From NCBI GenBank assembly GCA_050485485.1, contig JBJHBM010000025.1:1-33547 (forward strand): a stretch of DNA of 33,547 nt, in the 5' to 3' direction. Each line of letters opens with the position of its first letter. Position 1 is the first letter of the stretch. Positions 9,555 through 17,232 of this stretch are shown here, piece by piece. The position numbers and the translations under genes are program-made. The notes beneath the pieces were generated by a model that was not told the origin of the DNA, ran no database searches, and saw only the letters and a program-made list of their open reading frames with translations. This DNA comes from WHSO01 sp050485485. Lineage in GTDB: Bacteria > Pseudomonadota > Alphaproteobacteria > SMXQ01.

Positions 9555-10984
9555 GCGTCGGCGCGCGCAGGGATCACAAGCGTGCCGGCCAGCGAATTGG
9601 GCAGGACCGTGTCGATCCTGACCTTCAGCACCCGACCCGTGAGCCCTTCGGCCTCGGCCTGGTTACCGCAGGCGACATGCACCGGCTGCAGATAGGGGCT
9701 GCGGCCCGCCGCCTGGACGGCATGACGGCCCGGCCTGTCGAACAATACATCAAGGGTGCGCCCGACGCAGGAGGCGTTGAAGGCACGGGTCTGCGCGGAC
9801 AGCTCCGCCTGGAGCACGGCAAGCCGCTCGGCCTTGACCGCCTCCGGCACTTGTTCGGCCATGGCCGCCGCCGGCGTTCCCGGTCGGGCGGAATACTTGA
9901 AGGAGAAAGCCGCCGCGAAGCCGATTTCGCGCACCAGGCTCATGGTCGCCTCGAAATCGGCGTCGGTTTCGCCCGGAAAGCCGACGATGAAATCCGATGA
10001 CAGGGCAACGTCCGGTCGGACGGTACGCAAGCGTTCGACGATCGCCCGGAAATCGTCCGAGCCATAGCCGCGGTTCATGGCCGCGAGCATGCGGTCGGAA
10101 CCGGACTGCACCGGAAGGTGCAGATAAGGCATGAGCTGCGGCACATCGGCATGGGCCGCGATCAGGTCGGCGTCCATGTCGCGCGGATGCGAAGTCGTGT
10201 AGCGAATGCGCTTAAGCCCATCGATGTCGGCGAGTATGTGAATCAGTTGGCCCAAGGTGGCTTCGCCTTGTCCGTCGGGCATGGCACCATGCCAAGCATT
10301 CACGTTCTGACCGAGCAGGGTGATCTCGACGGTCCCGTTTGCTACCAGGGCCCGTGCTTCCTCGATGATGTGGGCGGCGGGACGCGAATACTCCGCGCCG
10401 CGCGTATAAGGCACCACGCAGAACGTGCAGAACTTGTCGCAGCCTTCCTGAACCGAAAGAAAGGCGGTCGCTGCGCCGGTACCACGATTACGCACCAGCG
10501 CATCGAATTTCGGCCGGGTGTCGAGATCGACGTCGAGCACGCGGTCGCCCGCTTCGGCGTGCCGCACCATGTCGGGCAGGCGATGGTAGGTCTGCGGCCC
10601 GAATACCAAGTCGGCAACCGGCGCCCGTGCGGCAAGCTCGGGTCCTTCGGCCTGCGCGACGCAACCGCCGACGCCGATCACGACGCGCCGGCCTCGCGCT
10701 GCCGCATCCGTGCTGAGCGGCTTGAGCCTGCCCAGCTCCGAATAGACCTTCTCGGCCGCCTTCTCCCGGATATGGCAGGTATTGAGCAAAATCAGGTCGG
10801 CAGCAGCAGCGTCCTCGGTACGGTCGTAGCCTTCCCGTGCCATGATCTCCGCCATACGGTCGGAGTCATAGACGTTCATCTGGCAACCATAGGTTTTTAT
10901 GAAAAGCTTCTTCGCCAATCTCGCCGTTCCACGCGCGGGAGGCCGGCCACTGGACCCGTTGCGTTCTTCTGCGGAAGTTAGCAT
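9551..10984 (-). CDS. miaB: tRNA-2-methylthio-N6-dimethylallyladenosine synthase
   Basis: MiaB is a radical-SAM methylthiotransferase acting on A37 of tRNAs reading UNN codons. The 477-residue protein binds two iron-sulfur clusters. The first cluster ligands are Cys34 (KTYGCQMN), Cys70 (NTCHIREKA) and Cys108 (GVGGCVAQ). The radical-SAM CxxxCxxC is Cys182, Cys186 and Cys189 in GCDKFCTFC. A TRAM domain ends the protein. I chose the ATG at 10984, preceded by a run of G residues. A TTG at 11002 overlapping the plsC stop is the alternative. The gene lies between plsC/olsA and phoH. Confidence 0.97.
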   Translation of the reverse strand: MLTSAEERNGSSGRPPARGTARLAKKLFIKTYGCQMNVYDSDRMAEIMAREGYDRTEDAAAADLILLNTCHIREKAAEKVYSELGRLKPLSTDAAARGRRVVIGVGGCVAQAEGPELAARAPVADLVFGPQTYHRLPDMVRHAEAGDRVLDVDLDTRPKFDALVRNRGTGAATAFLSVQEGCDKFCTFCVVPYTRGAEYSRPAAHIIEEARALVANGTVEITLLGQNVNAWHGAMPDGQGEATLGQLIHILADIDGLKRIRYTTSHPRDMDADLIAAHADVPQLMPYLHLPVQSGSDRMLAAMNRGYGSDDFRAIVERLRTVRPDVALSSDFIVGFPGETDADFEATMSLVREIGFAAAFSFKYSARPGTPAAAMAEQVPEAVKAERLAVLQAELSAQTRAFNASCVGRTLDVLFDRPGRHAVQAAGRSPYLQPVHVACGNQAEAEGLTGRVLKVRIDTVLPNSLAGTLVIPARADA

Positions 10985-10998
10985 CGGCCCCCCCGGAG

Positions 10999-11847
10999 TC
11001 AAGCATGAGCCCGGGAGGGAGCTCCGGCATCCAAGGGGACTTCGGAAGCAGGTAACCCGTCAAGGCGGCCGGAATTGGCCAACGCCGCGCCTTCCGCCAC
11101 CACTCTCTCGCAGTGCTCGGCCAGCGCCTTGCGGCTGCCGAAGGCGGCAAGCGTGACGGGTTCGTGCAGCACCAGTTCCGCGCGGACCCGGCCAAGCCCC
11201 AATACGCGCCACAAATGACGCGGCAGCCCCATGTCGCCGTACCAGGCATAGAGCGGGCGCCATTCACGGCCGAGGGGTAGGCCGTCGAGCCGGGTATAGG
11301 CGAGCGAGAACGGCTGCACCGTAACGGGGCCTTCGGCTGTCTCCCGCTCGGCCACGGCAAAAAGCGCGGACTTGAACGGGCGCACATGGATGCCGTCGCT
11401 CGAGGTTCCTTCGGGAAACAGGACGAGATTGTCGCCCTCGGCGAGCCGTTCGGAGATTTCATCGCGTTGCACGCGGGCATGTTTGCGCTCGCGCTCGATG
11501 AATACGGTGCGCTGGAGCTTGGCGAGCCAGCCGAAAAACGGCCAACGGGCGATCTCCGCCTTGGCAACGAACGAACATTCGGTTGCCGCCGACAGCACGG
11601 TAATGTCGAGATAACTGACGTGGTTGCCGACGAAAAGGACGGGAGGGTGGGCCGCCGGCACTCCCGTCACGACAATCTCGATTCCGATGATGCGCGCAAT
11701 GAAGCGATGGTAAGCGTGCGGAAGGCGACGGCGCAAAGGCAAGCGCAACAGCACGGCCATCACCTGGACAGGCATGAGGGGAAGCGTCACCAGCAGATAA
11801 GCGATCGCCCGCAATACGGCACGGGTGAATGAAGCGGAGGGAATCAC
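10999..11847 (-). CDS. 1-acylglycerol-3-phosphate O-acyltransferase family, probable OlsA
   Basis: The 282-residue protein has an N-terminal hydrophobic segment (about 8-34) and the PlsC acyltransferase motifs: the catalytic H-x4-D in NHVSYLD, then VLFPEGTSSDG. Such enzymes move an acyl chain to a lysolipid at the inner membrane. The start is a GTG whose bases overlap the stop of the upstream gene (GTGA). Because that upstream gene looks like OlsB, the most economical role is acylation of lyso-ornithine lipid (OlsA). Ordinary phosphatidic-acid synthesis (PlsC) is possible and sequence alone does not separate them. Confidence 0.88.
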   Translation of the reverse strand: MIPSASFTRAVLRAIAYLLVTLPLMPVQVMAVLLRLPLRRRLPHAYHRFIARIIGIEIVVTGVPAAHPPVLFVGNHVSYLDITVLSAATECSFVAKAEIARWPFFGWLAKLQRTVFIERERKHARVQRDEISERLAEGDNLVLFPEGTSSDGIHVRPFKSALFAVAERETAEGPVTVQPFSLAYTRLDGLPLGREWRPLYAWYGDMGLPRHLWRVLGLGRVRAELVLHEPVTLAAFGSRKALAEHCERVVAEGAALANSGRLDGLPASEVPLDAGAPSRAHA

Positions 11848-12674
11848 GCGGGTCCTGTCTCACGACGGTCGCGGGCGTAGTGCCGGTAATACTTCTGGGT
11901 CACGAGATCGGTCTTGACCTGTATGCACACGTCGACCGTGTTGAACTGCTCGTCCACGACCGCGCCGTCGCCGACGAAACCGCCCAGTCTCAGGTAGCCC
12001 TTTATGAGCGGCGGCAGTGCGGCGAGTGCGCGCTTGGCATCGATTTCATCTTTCGCCAATCGGTTCATCGCCTTGTAGCGATGGGACAGGGCCACCGGGC
12101 GGAACGCCTCCGGCGCCAGATGATGATGATACAGATACGAGAGCGGCTCGGCCACGGCGTCCACATCCGTGCCGGCGAGCGACGCACAACCGAACATCAT
12201 CGTGATGTCGTAATGAAACACGTATGCCGCTATACCCTGCCACATCAGTTGCATGGTCGGGCGGGTGCGATGGGCCCGCTCCACGCAGGAACGACCAAGC
12301 TCGAGTATTTCGCCCGGCAAGGCTTCAATCCGGGAAATATCGTACTCGCTTGCCGAATAGAAACCGCCACACAGCCGCGCGGCCGAACGGCGTATCAGTC
12401 GGTAGGTGCCGACGACATAACGGTCGGGCTCGTCGCCCGCCGCCGTGTCGACTACCAGAAGATGGTCGCAGACGGGATCGAAGTCGTCGAAATCGCGCGC
12501 TTCGCGCGCCATATCGGGCGAAGGCTTGGCCGACATCTCCTCGTAGAAAACGTGATAGCGCAGGCGTTGGGAGGCAAGGATTTCGCGTTCATCCCGGGCA
12601 AGCCTGACGCAGAGGTTGCCAAGGCCGATTCCGGCGGCGAGGGACGGGGGCGAAGCGTGCATTTCCACGCTCAC
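11844..12674 (-). CDS. olsB: GNAT-fold N-acyltransferase, probable L-ornithine N-acyltransferase OlsB
   Basis: The 276-residue protein has the start typical of OlsB/hemolysin-like acyltransferases: a short leader, CVRLARDEREILASQRLRYHVFYEEM, then DFDDFDPVCDHLLVVD. OlsB transfers a 3-hydroxyacyl chain from acyl-ACP to the alpha-amino group of ornithine, the first step of phosphate-free ornithine-lipid synthesis. The start is a GTG; AGGAAAGG lies about 12 bases upstream. The 4-base overlap with the acyltransferase gene supports an OlsB-OlsA pair. It is the first gene of the coupled seven-gene run ending at lnt. The acyl donor and amino-acid specificity are inferred. Confidence 0.85.
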   Translation of the reverse strand: MSVEMHASPPSLAAGIGLGNLCVRLARDEREILASQRLRYHVFYEEMSAKPSPDMAREARDFDDFDPVCDHLLVVDTAAGDEPDRYVVGTYRLIRRSAARLCGGFYSASEYDISRIEALPGEILELGRSCVERAHRTRPTMQLMWQGIAAYVFHYDITMMFGCASLAGTDVDAVAEPLSYLYHHHLAPEAFRPVALSHRYKAMNRLAKDEIDAKRALAALPPLIKGYLRLGGFVGDGAVVDEQFNTVDVCIQVKTDLVTQKYYRHYARDRRETGPA

Positions 12675-12727
12675 GACGCGACCGCCTTTCCTATCATGAA
12701 GCGCCGCCGGGGCCCGAGGTCATTGGC

Positions 12728-13141
12728 CTATTTGCCGCCCTTTTTCGGCACGCAATACAGTTCCAAGCGGTGATCGACCAGATCGAACCCCATTTCCTCG
12801 GCCACTCGACGCTGGAGCTTTTCGATCTCTTCGTTGCGAAATTCCACAACTTCTCCGGAACGAATGTTTATGAGATGGTCATGGTGGCTGCCCGAGCGCG
12901 TCTCATAGCGTGCGCGGCCGTCCCCGAAGTCGTGACGGTCGAGAATATTGGCTTCCTCGAACAGGCGCACGGTGCGATAGACAGTCGCGATGGAAATGCG
13001 CGGATCTATTTCCGACGCCCGGCGGTGGAGTTCCTCCACGTCCGGATGATCGTCCGCATCCGACAGGACGCGCGCGATGACGCGGCGCTGGTCCGTCATT
13101 TTCATGCCTTTGTCGAGGCAGAGCTGTTCCAGAGGCGACAT
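12728..13141 (-). CDS. fur: Fur-family metal-responsive regulator (Fur or Mur)
   Basis: The 137-residue protein has an N-terminal winged helix (about 1-80, with MTDQRRVIARVL and ISIATVYRTVRLFEE) and a dimerisation/metal domain. Metal residues visible include the HHDH cluster at 86-89 and Glu80. The C-x2-C structural zinc motifs of enterobacterial Fur are absent; only Cys8 and Cys130 are present, as is usual for alphaproteobacterial Fur/Mur. Whether it senses iron or manganese cannot be decided from sequence. It lies just upstream of the olsB operon. A Fur-box-like sequence overlaps its candidate promoter, suggesting autoregulation. Confidence 0.93.
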   Translation of the reverse strand: MSPLEQLCLDKGMKMTDQRRVIARVLSDADDHPDVEELHRRASEIDPRISIATVYRTVRLFEEANILDRHDFGDGRARYETRSGSHHDHLINIRSGEVVEFRNEEIEKLQRRVAEEMGFDLVDHRLELYCVPKKGGK

Positions 13142-13255
13142 GGCCCACCTGTCCGCTAGCAGTTACGGAACGGCAGTAGCACGCGAACGCGGCTTCGTTC
13201 CACGGTCCAGTCGAAACCCCGGGCGGGCCGGGGCCGTGCCCAAGGTCATGCAGGT

Positions 13256-13284
13256 ATTGTTCTCATTAAAGACGCGTTTGGCAA
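13256..13284 (-). promoter_or_regulatory. Candidate fur promoter with a Fur-box-like sequence
   Basis: TTGCCA and AACAAT are separated by 17 bases on the minus strand. The spacer end and -10 read AATGAGAACAAT, which matches 10 of 12 bases of the AATGAGAATCAT found in many Fur boxes. The leader to the fur ATG would be about 110 bases. Autoregulation is inference. Confidence 0.5.
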
Positions 13285-13327
13285 CGCCTTACAGGAAAAC
13301 CCCCGCGGTGTCCCTCGGCGCCCGGGA

Positions 13328-13741
13328 TCAGCCCCGACGGCGCGACTTGGTGCCGAGACCGATCTTCTTAGCGAGCGACGACCGCTGGCGCGCATAGTTG
13401 GGAGCGACCATCGGATAATCGGCCGGCAGGCCCCAACGCTCGCGGTATTCCTCCGGGGTCATGTTATAGGCCGTCTTGAGATGGCGCTTCAGCATCTTGA
13501 GCTTGCGGCCGTCCTCGAGGCAGACGATGTAATCCGGAGTGACCGACTTCTTGACCGGCACCGCCGGCTGCGGCCGCTCCACGGCCTCGGCCGGGGCTTG
13601 GCCGATGGAGGCGAGAGTGGCATAGACCTGACGGATCAGGTTTGGCAGATCCTCGACCGGCACGGTATTGTTCGCCACGTGCGACGAGACGATTTCCGTG
13701 GCAAGAACAAGGAGGTCGTTGGTTTCGGCTTTGTCGGCCAT
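13328..13741 (-). CDS. mucR: MucR/Ros-family transcriptional regulator
   Basis: The 137-residue protein has the N-terminal oligomerisation region of MucR (about 5-45) and the Ros-type zinc-finger fold (about 68-115; YIVCLEDGRKLKMLKRHL, then MTPEEYRERWGLP), with a basic tail. Of the Ros zinc ligands, Cys74 and His87 are kept. The second Cys is Asp77, and the positions of the last histidines are Ala91 and Tyr92, so stable zinc binding is doubtful. MucR proteins bind AT-rich DNA and act as H-NS-like silencers of exopolysaccharide, motility and virulence genes. AGAGAG precedes the ATG. It is divergent from the TusA-like gene across an AT-rich region. Confidence 0.94.
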   Translation of the reverse strand: MADKAETNDLLVLATEIVSSHVANNTVPVEDLPNLIRQVYATLASIGQAPAEAVERPQPAVPVKKSVTPDYIVCLEDGRKLKMLKRHLKTAYNMTPEEYRERWGLPADYPMVAPNYARQRSSLAKKIGLGTKSRRRG

Positions 13742-13833
13742 TTACTACTCTCTCTTTATTTTAGTGGGGGATCGAAAGATGGCCGAAATATAGAAATTTC
13801 AATGTAAAGGTTCAATAGTTCATTTTCGGATCC
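13742..13833. promoter_or_regulatory. AT-rich divergent region between mucR and the TusA-like gene
   Basis: This 92-base region is far richer in A and T than its surroundings and must hold signals for both genes. GAAAT and ATTTC form 5-base inverted arms around six bases at 13785-13800. AT-rich DNA with T-A steps is the usual target of MucR, so autoregulation is plausible. I could not assign clear -35/-10 pairs. Confidence 0.45.
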
Positions 13834-14067
13834 ATGGCGAACCACGATCTGGACATAACCGGCGACGTATGTCCGCTGACATTCGTAAAGACCAAGCTGC
13901 TCCTGGAGCGCATGGTCCCGGGCGACGTGGCGCGGGTGCGCCTTAAGGGGGAGGAACCTAAGGAGAACGTACCCCGTTCGGTCCGCGAGCACGGCCACGA
14001 CGTGGTGTCTCTCGCGCCCCTGTCCGGAGGCGATGGAATCTACGAACTTGTCATCCGTAAACGCTGA
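13834..14067 (+). CDS. TusA/SirA-like sulfurtransferase family protein
   Basis: The 77-residue protein has the TusA-like fold signature: an N-terminal strand (LDITGDVCPLTFVKTKLLLE), a central basic segment, and a final strand YELVIRK. Cys13 followed by Pro14 is the active-site Cys-Pro that carries persulfide sulfur in this family. The tRNA thiolation protein TusA has C-P-x-P; this one has CPLT, a variant common in alphaproteobacterial homologues of less certain function. Sulfur relay for cofactors or tRNA is possible but unproven. No other sulfur-relay gene is adjacent. The ribosome binding site is weak. Confidence 0.85.
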   Translation: MANHDLDITGDVCPLTFVKTKLLLERMVPGDVARVRLKGEEPKENVPRSVREHGHDVVSLAPLSGGDGIYELVIRKR

Positions 14068-14082
14068 GGCTCCTGCCGTGTC

Positions 14083-14577
14083 CTAGGGGGCGAGGACAAG
14101 GGCCAGGGTCAGGGCAGCTACCGCAGGTCCACGAGGCCGACGGTAATAGGCCGGGCGACGGCCAACCGGCCGGAATCCTGCTTGGCGGTAGAGCGCTTGA
14201 GCGACCTCGTTGTCCTCCGCCACTTCGAGAAACAGGGATTCGGCCTCCAGCACGCGCGCGCGCGCGACCGCGGCCGCCAACAAGGCGCGCCCGATGCCGG
14301 CACTGCGGGCCGCGGGGGCGACCGCGAGCGACAGAAGTTCGCACTCTTGCGCCGCGGCGCGCGCAAGAGCGAAACCGTAAAGCGTCGCTTCCGTCACGTC
14401 CGACCGGGCGGGAACGGCAAGCAGGCCGAAAGCCCCCGGCATCGCCAGCACCTGGCGCACCGTGAAGGGGCTCCACGGCTCGTCGAAGCAGCGCCCATGT
14501 ATCGCCGAGATCGCATCGGCATGGCCGAGCCCGGCCTCCACCACGACCGCCTGCGGCGTCGGCGTGGCCGTCGCCAT
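14083..14577 (-). CDS. rimI: GNAT N-acetyltransferase, RimI type
   Basis: RimI acetylates the N-terminal residue of ribosomal protein bS18. The 164-residue protein shows the GNAT acetyl-CoA site (LSLAVAPAARSAGIGRALL, with the R-x2-G-x-G/A variant), then LFLEVAEDNEVAQALYRQAGF, typical of RimI. The ATG at 14577 lies five bases after the tsaB stop, with a run of G residues at the end of tsaB as ribosome binding site. The frame extends upstream through tsaB, but that part is a shadow. The tsaB-rimI pairing is widespread. Confidence 0.93.
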   Translation of the reverse strand: MATATPTPQAVVVEAGLGHADAISAIHGRCFDEPWSPFTVRQVLAMPGAFGLLAVPARSDVTEATLYGFALARAAAQECELLSLAVAPAARSAGIGRALLAAAVARARVLEAESLFLEVAEDNEVAQALYRQAGFRPVGRRPAYYRRPRGPAVAALTLALVLAP

Positions 14578-14582
14578 GGCGC

Positions 14583-15341
14583 TCAGCCCCCTTCGCGGGC
14601 GCCCGGCAGGCGCACGTCCGGCGGACGGATATAGAACGGTCGCGGCGCTTCCATGTCGGCGCCTGCCGCCGCCAACGCCGCGGCTAGTACCGCCACGTGG
14701 GCCGCATCGGGCGGCCGTATCGCCGCCGAAAGCCGGATCCGGCTTTCGGGAGCCGTCCCGTAGCCCCCATCCGCGGCGAATCGGACCGCAAGGGCGGCCG
14801 CCACCTGCGGGGCGCCGTCTCCCGCCAGTAGGAAGCGCCCCGCGGCAAGCACGGACGCCGCTTCGGCTGGCACCAGCACGAACGGCGCGCCGCGCGGGTG
14901 CAATGCCGCATCGTAGCGCTGCGCGAACACGTCGCGACGCTTGCCGTCCACGCACACGATCAGATCGCGGCGAGAGTCCGTCCGCTCGTCGGCCGGCACC
15001 GCACGGGCGAGCGCATCGAAGGTGGTAATGCCCGCGAGACGGGCGCCGCATGCGAGTGCAACGGCTCGGGCACAGGCGATGCCAATGCGAAGCCCCGTGA
15101 AGGCGCCGGGGCCGGTCGTCACCGCCACCATGTCGAGAGATCGAAACGCGAGGTCCGCCGCCGCCATCGCCTCGCCGATCATCGGGTTGAGGCGCTCGGC
15201 CTGGCCACGCACCATCGCCTCGAAGCGATGCGCGGCGAGCCGCCCCTCCGCCAAGACCGCCACCGAACAGGCGGTGGTCGAGGTATCGAGCGCGAGCACA
15301 CGCGCGGGCCCGATGGCGGACACGATAACGGTCAATGCCAC
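14583..15341 (-). CDS. tsaB: tRNA threonylcarbamoyladenosine biosynthesis protein TsaB
   Basis: TsaB is the ASKHA-fold scaffold that works with TsaD and TsaE to make the t6A37 modification of ANN-reading tRNAs. The 252-residue protein has the N-terminal VLALDTSTTACSVAV (from about residue 14) and the TTGPGAFTGLRIGIACARA segment typical of TsaB. The start used is a GTG at 15341 with GGGAGC close by; an internal GTG eight codons in would also fit, since most homologues begin just before LALDTS. It is divergent from the dipeptidase gene, with only 35 bases between start codons. Confidence 0.94.
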   Translation of the reverse strand: MALTVIVSAIGPARVLALDTSTTACSVAVLAEGRLAAHRFEAMVRGQAERLNPMIGEAMAAADLAFRSLDMVAVTTGPGAFTGLRIGIACARAVALACGARLAGITTFDALARAVPADERTDSRRDLIVCVDGKRRDVFAQRYDAALHPRGAPFVLVPAEAASVLAAGRFLLAGDGAPQVAAALAVRFAADGGYGTAPESRIRLSAAIRPPDAAHVAVLAAALAAAGADMEAPRPFYIRPPDVRLPGAREGG

Positions 15342-15376
15342 GCTCCCACGGCCGACCTGTTATAGTGGCCGCCATC

Positions 15377-15976
15377 ATGAACGATGCTTCCGCCAGCACC
15401 GCGGCGCCGACCTCTGAAGCGCCCCTCGTCGAGATCGCGCCGCCCGGCTTCGACGTCGACCTCGCGATCGCCTACGCCACGGCGGACAATTTCACCGGCC
15501 GGCCGGTCTATGCGCGGCACGGCTGCTACCTGCACGCGGACGCGGCTGCCTTGCTCGCGCGCGCGGCCGCGCTCGCCGCCGATCTCGGCTGCCGCCTGCG
15601 CATCTTCGACGCGTTCCGCCCGACGGAAGCGCAATGGGTGCTGTGGAACCATACACCGGACCCGAATTTCCTGGCCGACCCGCGCCGGGGATCGCCCCAT
15701 TCGCGCGGCGTCGCAGTGGACCTTACCCTTATAGACCTGGACGGCCGCGAACTCGACATGGGGACCGGCTTCGATGACTTCACCCCCCTGTCCCATCACG
15801 GCAACCGCGACATCCCGCCCGCCGCCCAACGCAACCGCCACGTGCTGCTCGGGCTGATGACCGCCGCCGGTTGGGACTTCTACCGCAACGAATGGTGGCA
15901 TTACCAGATGTTCGGTTCGCGGCGCTTTCCGCTGATCTCGGACGCCGCTCTCGCCCGGCCCATGATGCCGCGCTAG
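15377..15976 (+). CDS. ddpX: D-alanyl-D-alanine dipeptidase (VanX/DdpX family)
   Basis: The 199-residue protein hydrolyses D-Ala-D-Ala, probably released during peptidoglycan turnover. VanX family residues are present: the stabilising Arg in IFDAFRP, the zinc-binding S-x-H-x3-G-x-A-x-D in SPHSRGVAVD, and the catalytic Glu plus third ligand in EWWHYQ. No signal peptide is evident from the ATG at 15377, so a cytoplasmic recycling role is more likely than a periplasmic one. An earlier ATG at 15335 would overlap tsaB. The next gene downstream is an envelope polysaccharide deacetylase. No van resistance partners are present. Confidence 0.93.
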   Translation: MNDASASTAAPTSEAPLVEIAPPGFDVDLAIAYATADNFTGRPVYARHGCYLHADAAALLARAAALAADLGCRLRIFDAFRPTEAQWVLWNHTPDPNFLADPRRGSPHSRGVAVDLTLIDLDGRELDMGTGFDDFTPLSHHGNRDIPPAAQRNRHVLLGLMTAAGWDFYRNEWWHYQMFGSRRFPLISDAALARPMMPR

Positions 15977-15990
15977 GCCCGATGCGGGCC
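15976..15990 (+). other. Short perfect hairpin after the dipeptidase gene
   Basis: GGCCCG-ATG-CGGGCC begins on the last base of the stop codon. It lacks a following T run, so it is not a canonical intrinsic terminator. It might slow or end transcription or protect the 3' end. Confidence 0.3.
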
Positions 15991-16007
15991 CCGGTCCGAT
16001 CGTACCC

Positions 16008-16035
16008 TTGTAACATATTGCACGCGCGCCATAAT
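16008..16035 (+). promoter_or_regulatory. Candidate promoter for the polysaccharide deacetylase gene
   Basis: TTGTAA and CATAAT are separated by 16 bases. The predicted start near 16042 leaves a leader of about 40 bases with GGGGAG before the ATG at 16081. Confidence 0.55.
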
Positions 16036-16080
16036 CGGCTGCGGCGAAGCAACGGACGGGACCACCGAGGGGAGTTCGGC

Positions 16081-17151
16081 ATGAGCATGGACAGGCGCTT
16101 CGACTGCGGCAGTCTGGCGCGCGCGGCAGCGGCGGCCGTCTTCGTGACGGCGGCAGCCGCGCCCGACCCTGCCCGCGCTCAGCCGGCCGGGCCCGATGCG
16201 GGTGCGTCCTCGGCGGTGGTGGTGATGTACCACCGCTTCGGCGACGGGCGCCTGCCCAGCACCAACATCCGGCTCGACCAATTCGAGGCCCATATCCGAG
16301 AGCTCAAGACCGGGCGCTACAACGTCATGGCGCTGACCGAGATCGTGGACGCGATCCGCGCGGGCCGGGCGCTTCCCGACCGCACGGTCGCGATTACGGT
16401 GGACGACGCCTATGCCTCGCTCTACAGCGAAGGCTGGCCACGCCTGCGCGACGCCGGCCTGCCGTTTACCGTGTTCGTCGCGACCGATGCGGTGGATCGC
16501 GGCGGCCCCGAGTTCATGTCGTGGGAACAGCTGCGCGAGCTGGTGCGGGCAGGTGTCGCGATCGGCAGCCAGACCGCATCGCATCCACACCTGCCAACGC
16601 TGTCGCGCGCCGAGATAGCGGCTGAATTCGAAACATCCAACGCGCGCTTCGAAAAGGAACTGGGCTTCCGTCCGACGCTTCAGGCCTACCCTTACGGCGA
16701 GGCCTCGGCCATCGCGATGGAGGTCGCCCGCGAGGCCGGTTTCGTCGCTTCCTTCGGTCAACACTCGGGGGTCATCTTCGCGGGCGACAACATGGACTAC
16801 CTGCCGCGCTTCGCTCTCAACGAAAACTACGGCGACGAGGCCCGGTTCCGGCTCGCGGTCAACGCGCTGCCGCTCTATGCCACCGACGTGAGTCCGGCCG
16901 ATCCCACGCTCGGGCCCAATCCACCGCCGTTCGGCTTCACCATCGGCACGGACATCGGGCGTCTCGACCGGCTCGCGTGCTACTCCTCCGAACACGGCCA
17001 GCTCGTCGTCGAGCAGCTCGGCGAGCGCCGCATCGAGGTGCGCCCGCCGAGCGCGTTCCGGCCCGGCCGGGGGCGCATAAACTGCACCCTGCCGGCCGCC
17101 GAAGGGCGTTGGCGCTGGTTCGGATACCAGTTCTTCATCCCGAGGCCCTAG
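16081..17151 (+). CDS. Secreted polysaccharide deacetylase family protein (NodB domain)
   Basis: The 356-residue protein starts at the ATG at 16081 with GGGGAG seven bases upstream. A signal peptide is likely (residues 1-33, cleavage after ARA). The NodB domain spans about 45-240: AVVVMYHRFGD, TVDDAY with Asp108 and Asp109, IGSQTASHPHL, and AYPYGE. In carbohydrate esterase family 4 the metal is held by Asp, His and His in H-[ST]-x2-H; here the first His is Gln164 while His168 remains. Activity may therefore be altered or lost. A C-terminal region of about 110 residues after the domain is not recognised. It probably acts on an envelope or extracellular glycan. Confidence 0.85.
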   Translation: MSMDRRFDCGSLARAAAAAVFVTAAAAPDPARAQPAGPDAGASSAVVVMYHRFGDGRLPSTNIRLDQFEAHIRELKTGRYNVMALTEIVDAIRAGRALPDRTVAITVDDAYASLYSEGWPRLRDAGLPFTVFVATDAVDRGGPEFMSWEQLRELVRAGVAIGSQTASHPHLPTLSRAEIAAEFETSNARFEKELGFRPTLQAYPYGEASAIAMEVAREAGFVASFGQHSGVIFAGDNMDYLPRFALNENYGDEARFRLAVNALPLYATDVSPADPTLGPNPPPFGFTIGTDIGRLDRLACYSSEHGQLVVEQLGERRIEVRPPSAFRPGRGRINCTLPAAEGRWRWFGYQFFIPRP

Positions 17152-17232
17152 GACCAAAGGAAGCCTCCGGCGCTGGCGAAGGCCAGTTCGAAGTTACTTG
17201 CGATCTCTCGAACGCAGGGGGCCGTGCAGCTT

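Noticed and set aside
15361..15377. TATAGT ten bases before the dipeptidase start, suggesting a leaderless transcript
   Set aside because: No acceptable -35 hexamer occurs at 16-18 bases, and the gap to the divergent tsaB is only 35 bases. The evidence is too weak for a feature.
15377..15976. VanX-type vancomycin resistance
   Set aside because: The dipeptidase stands alone without VanH, VanA or VanRS partners and has no signal peptide, so a turnover or recycling role is more likely.
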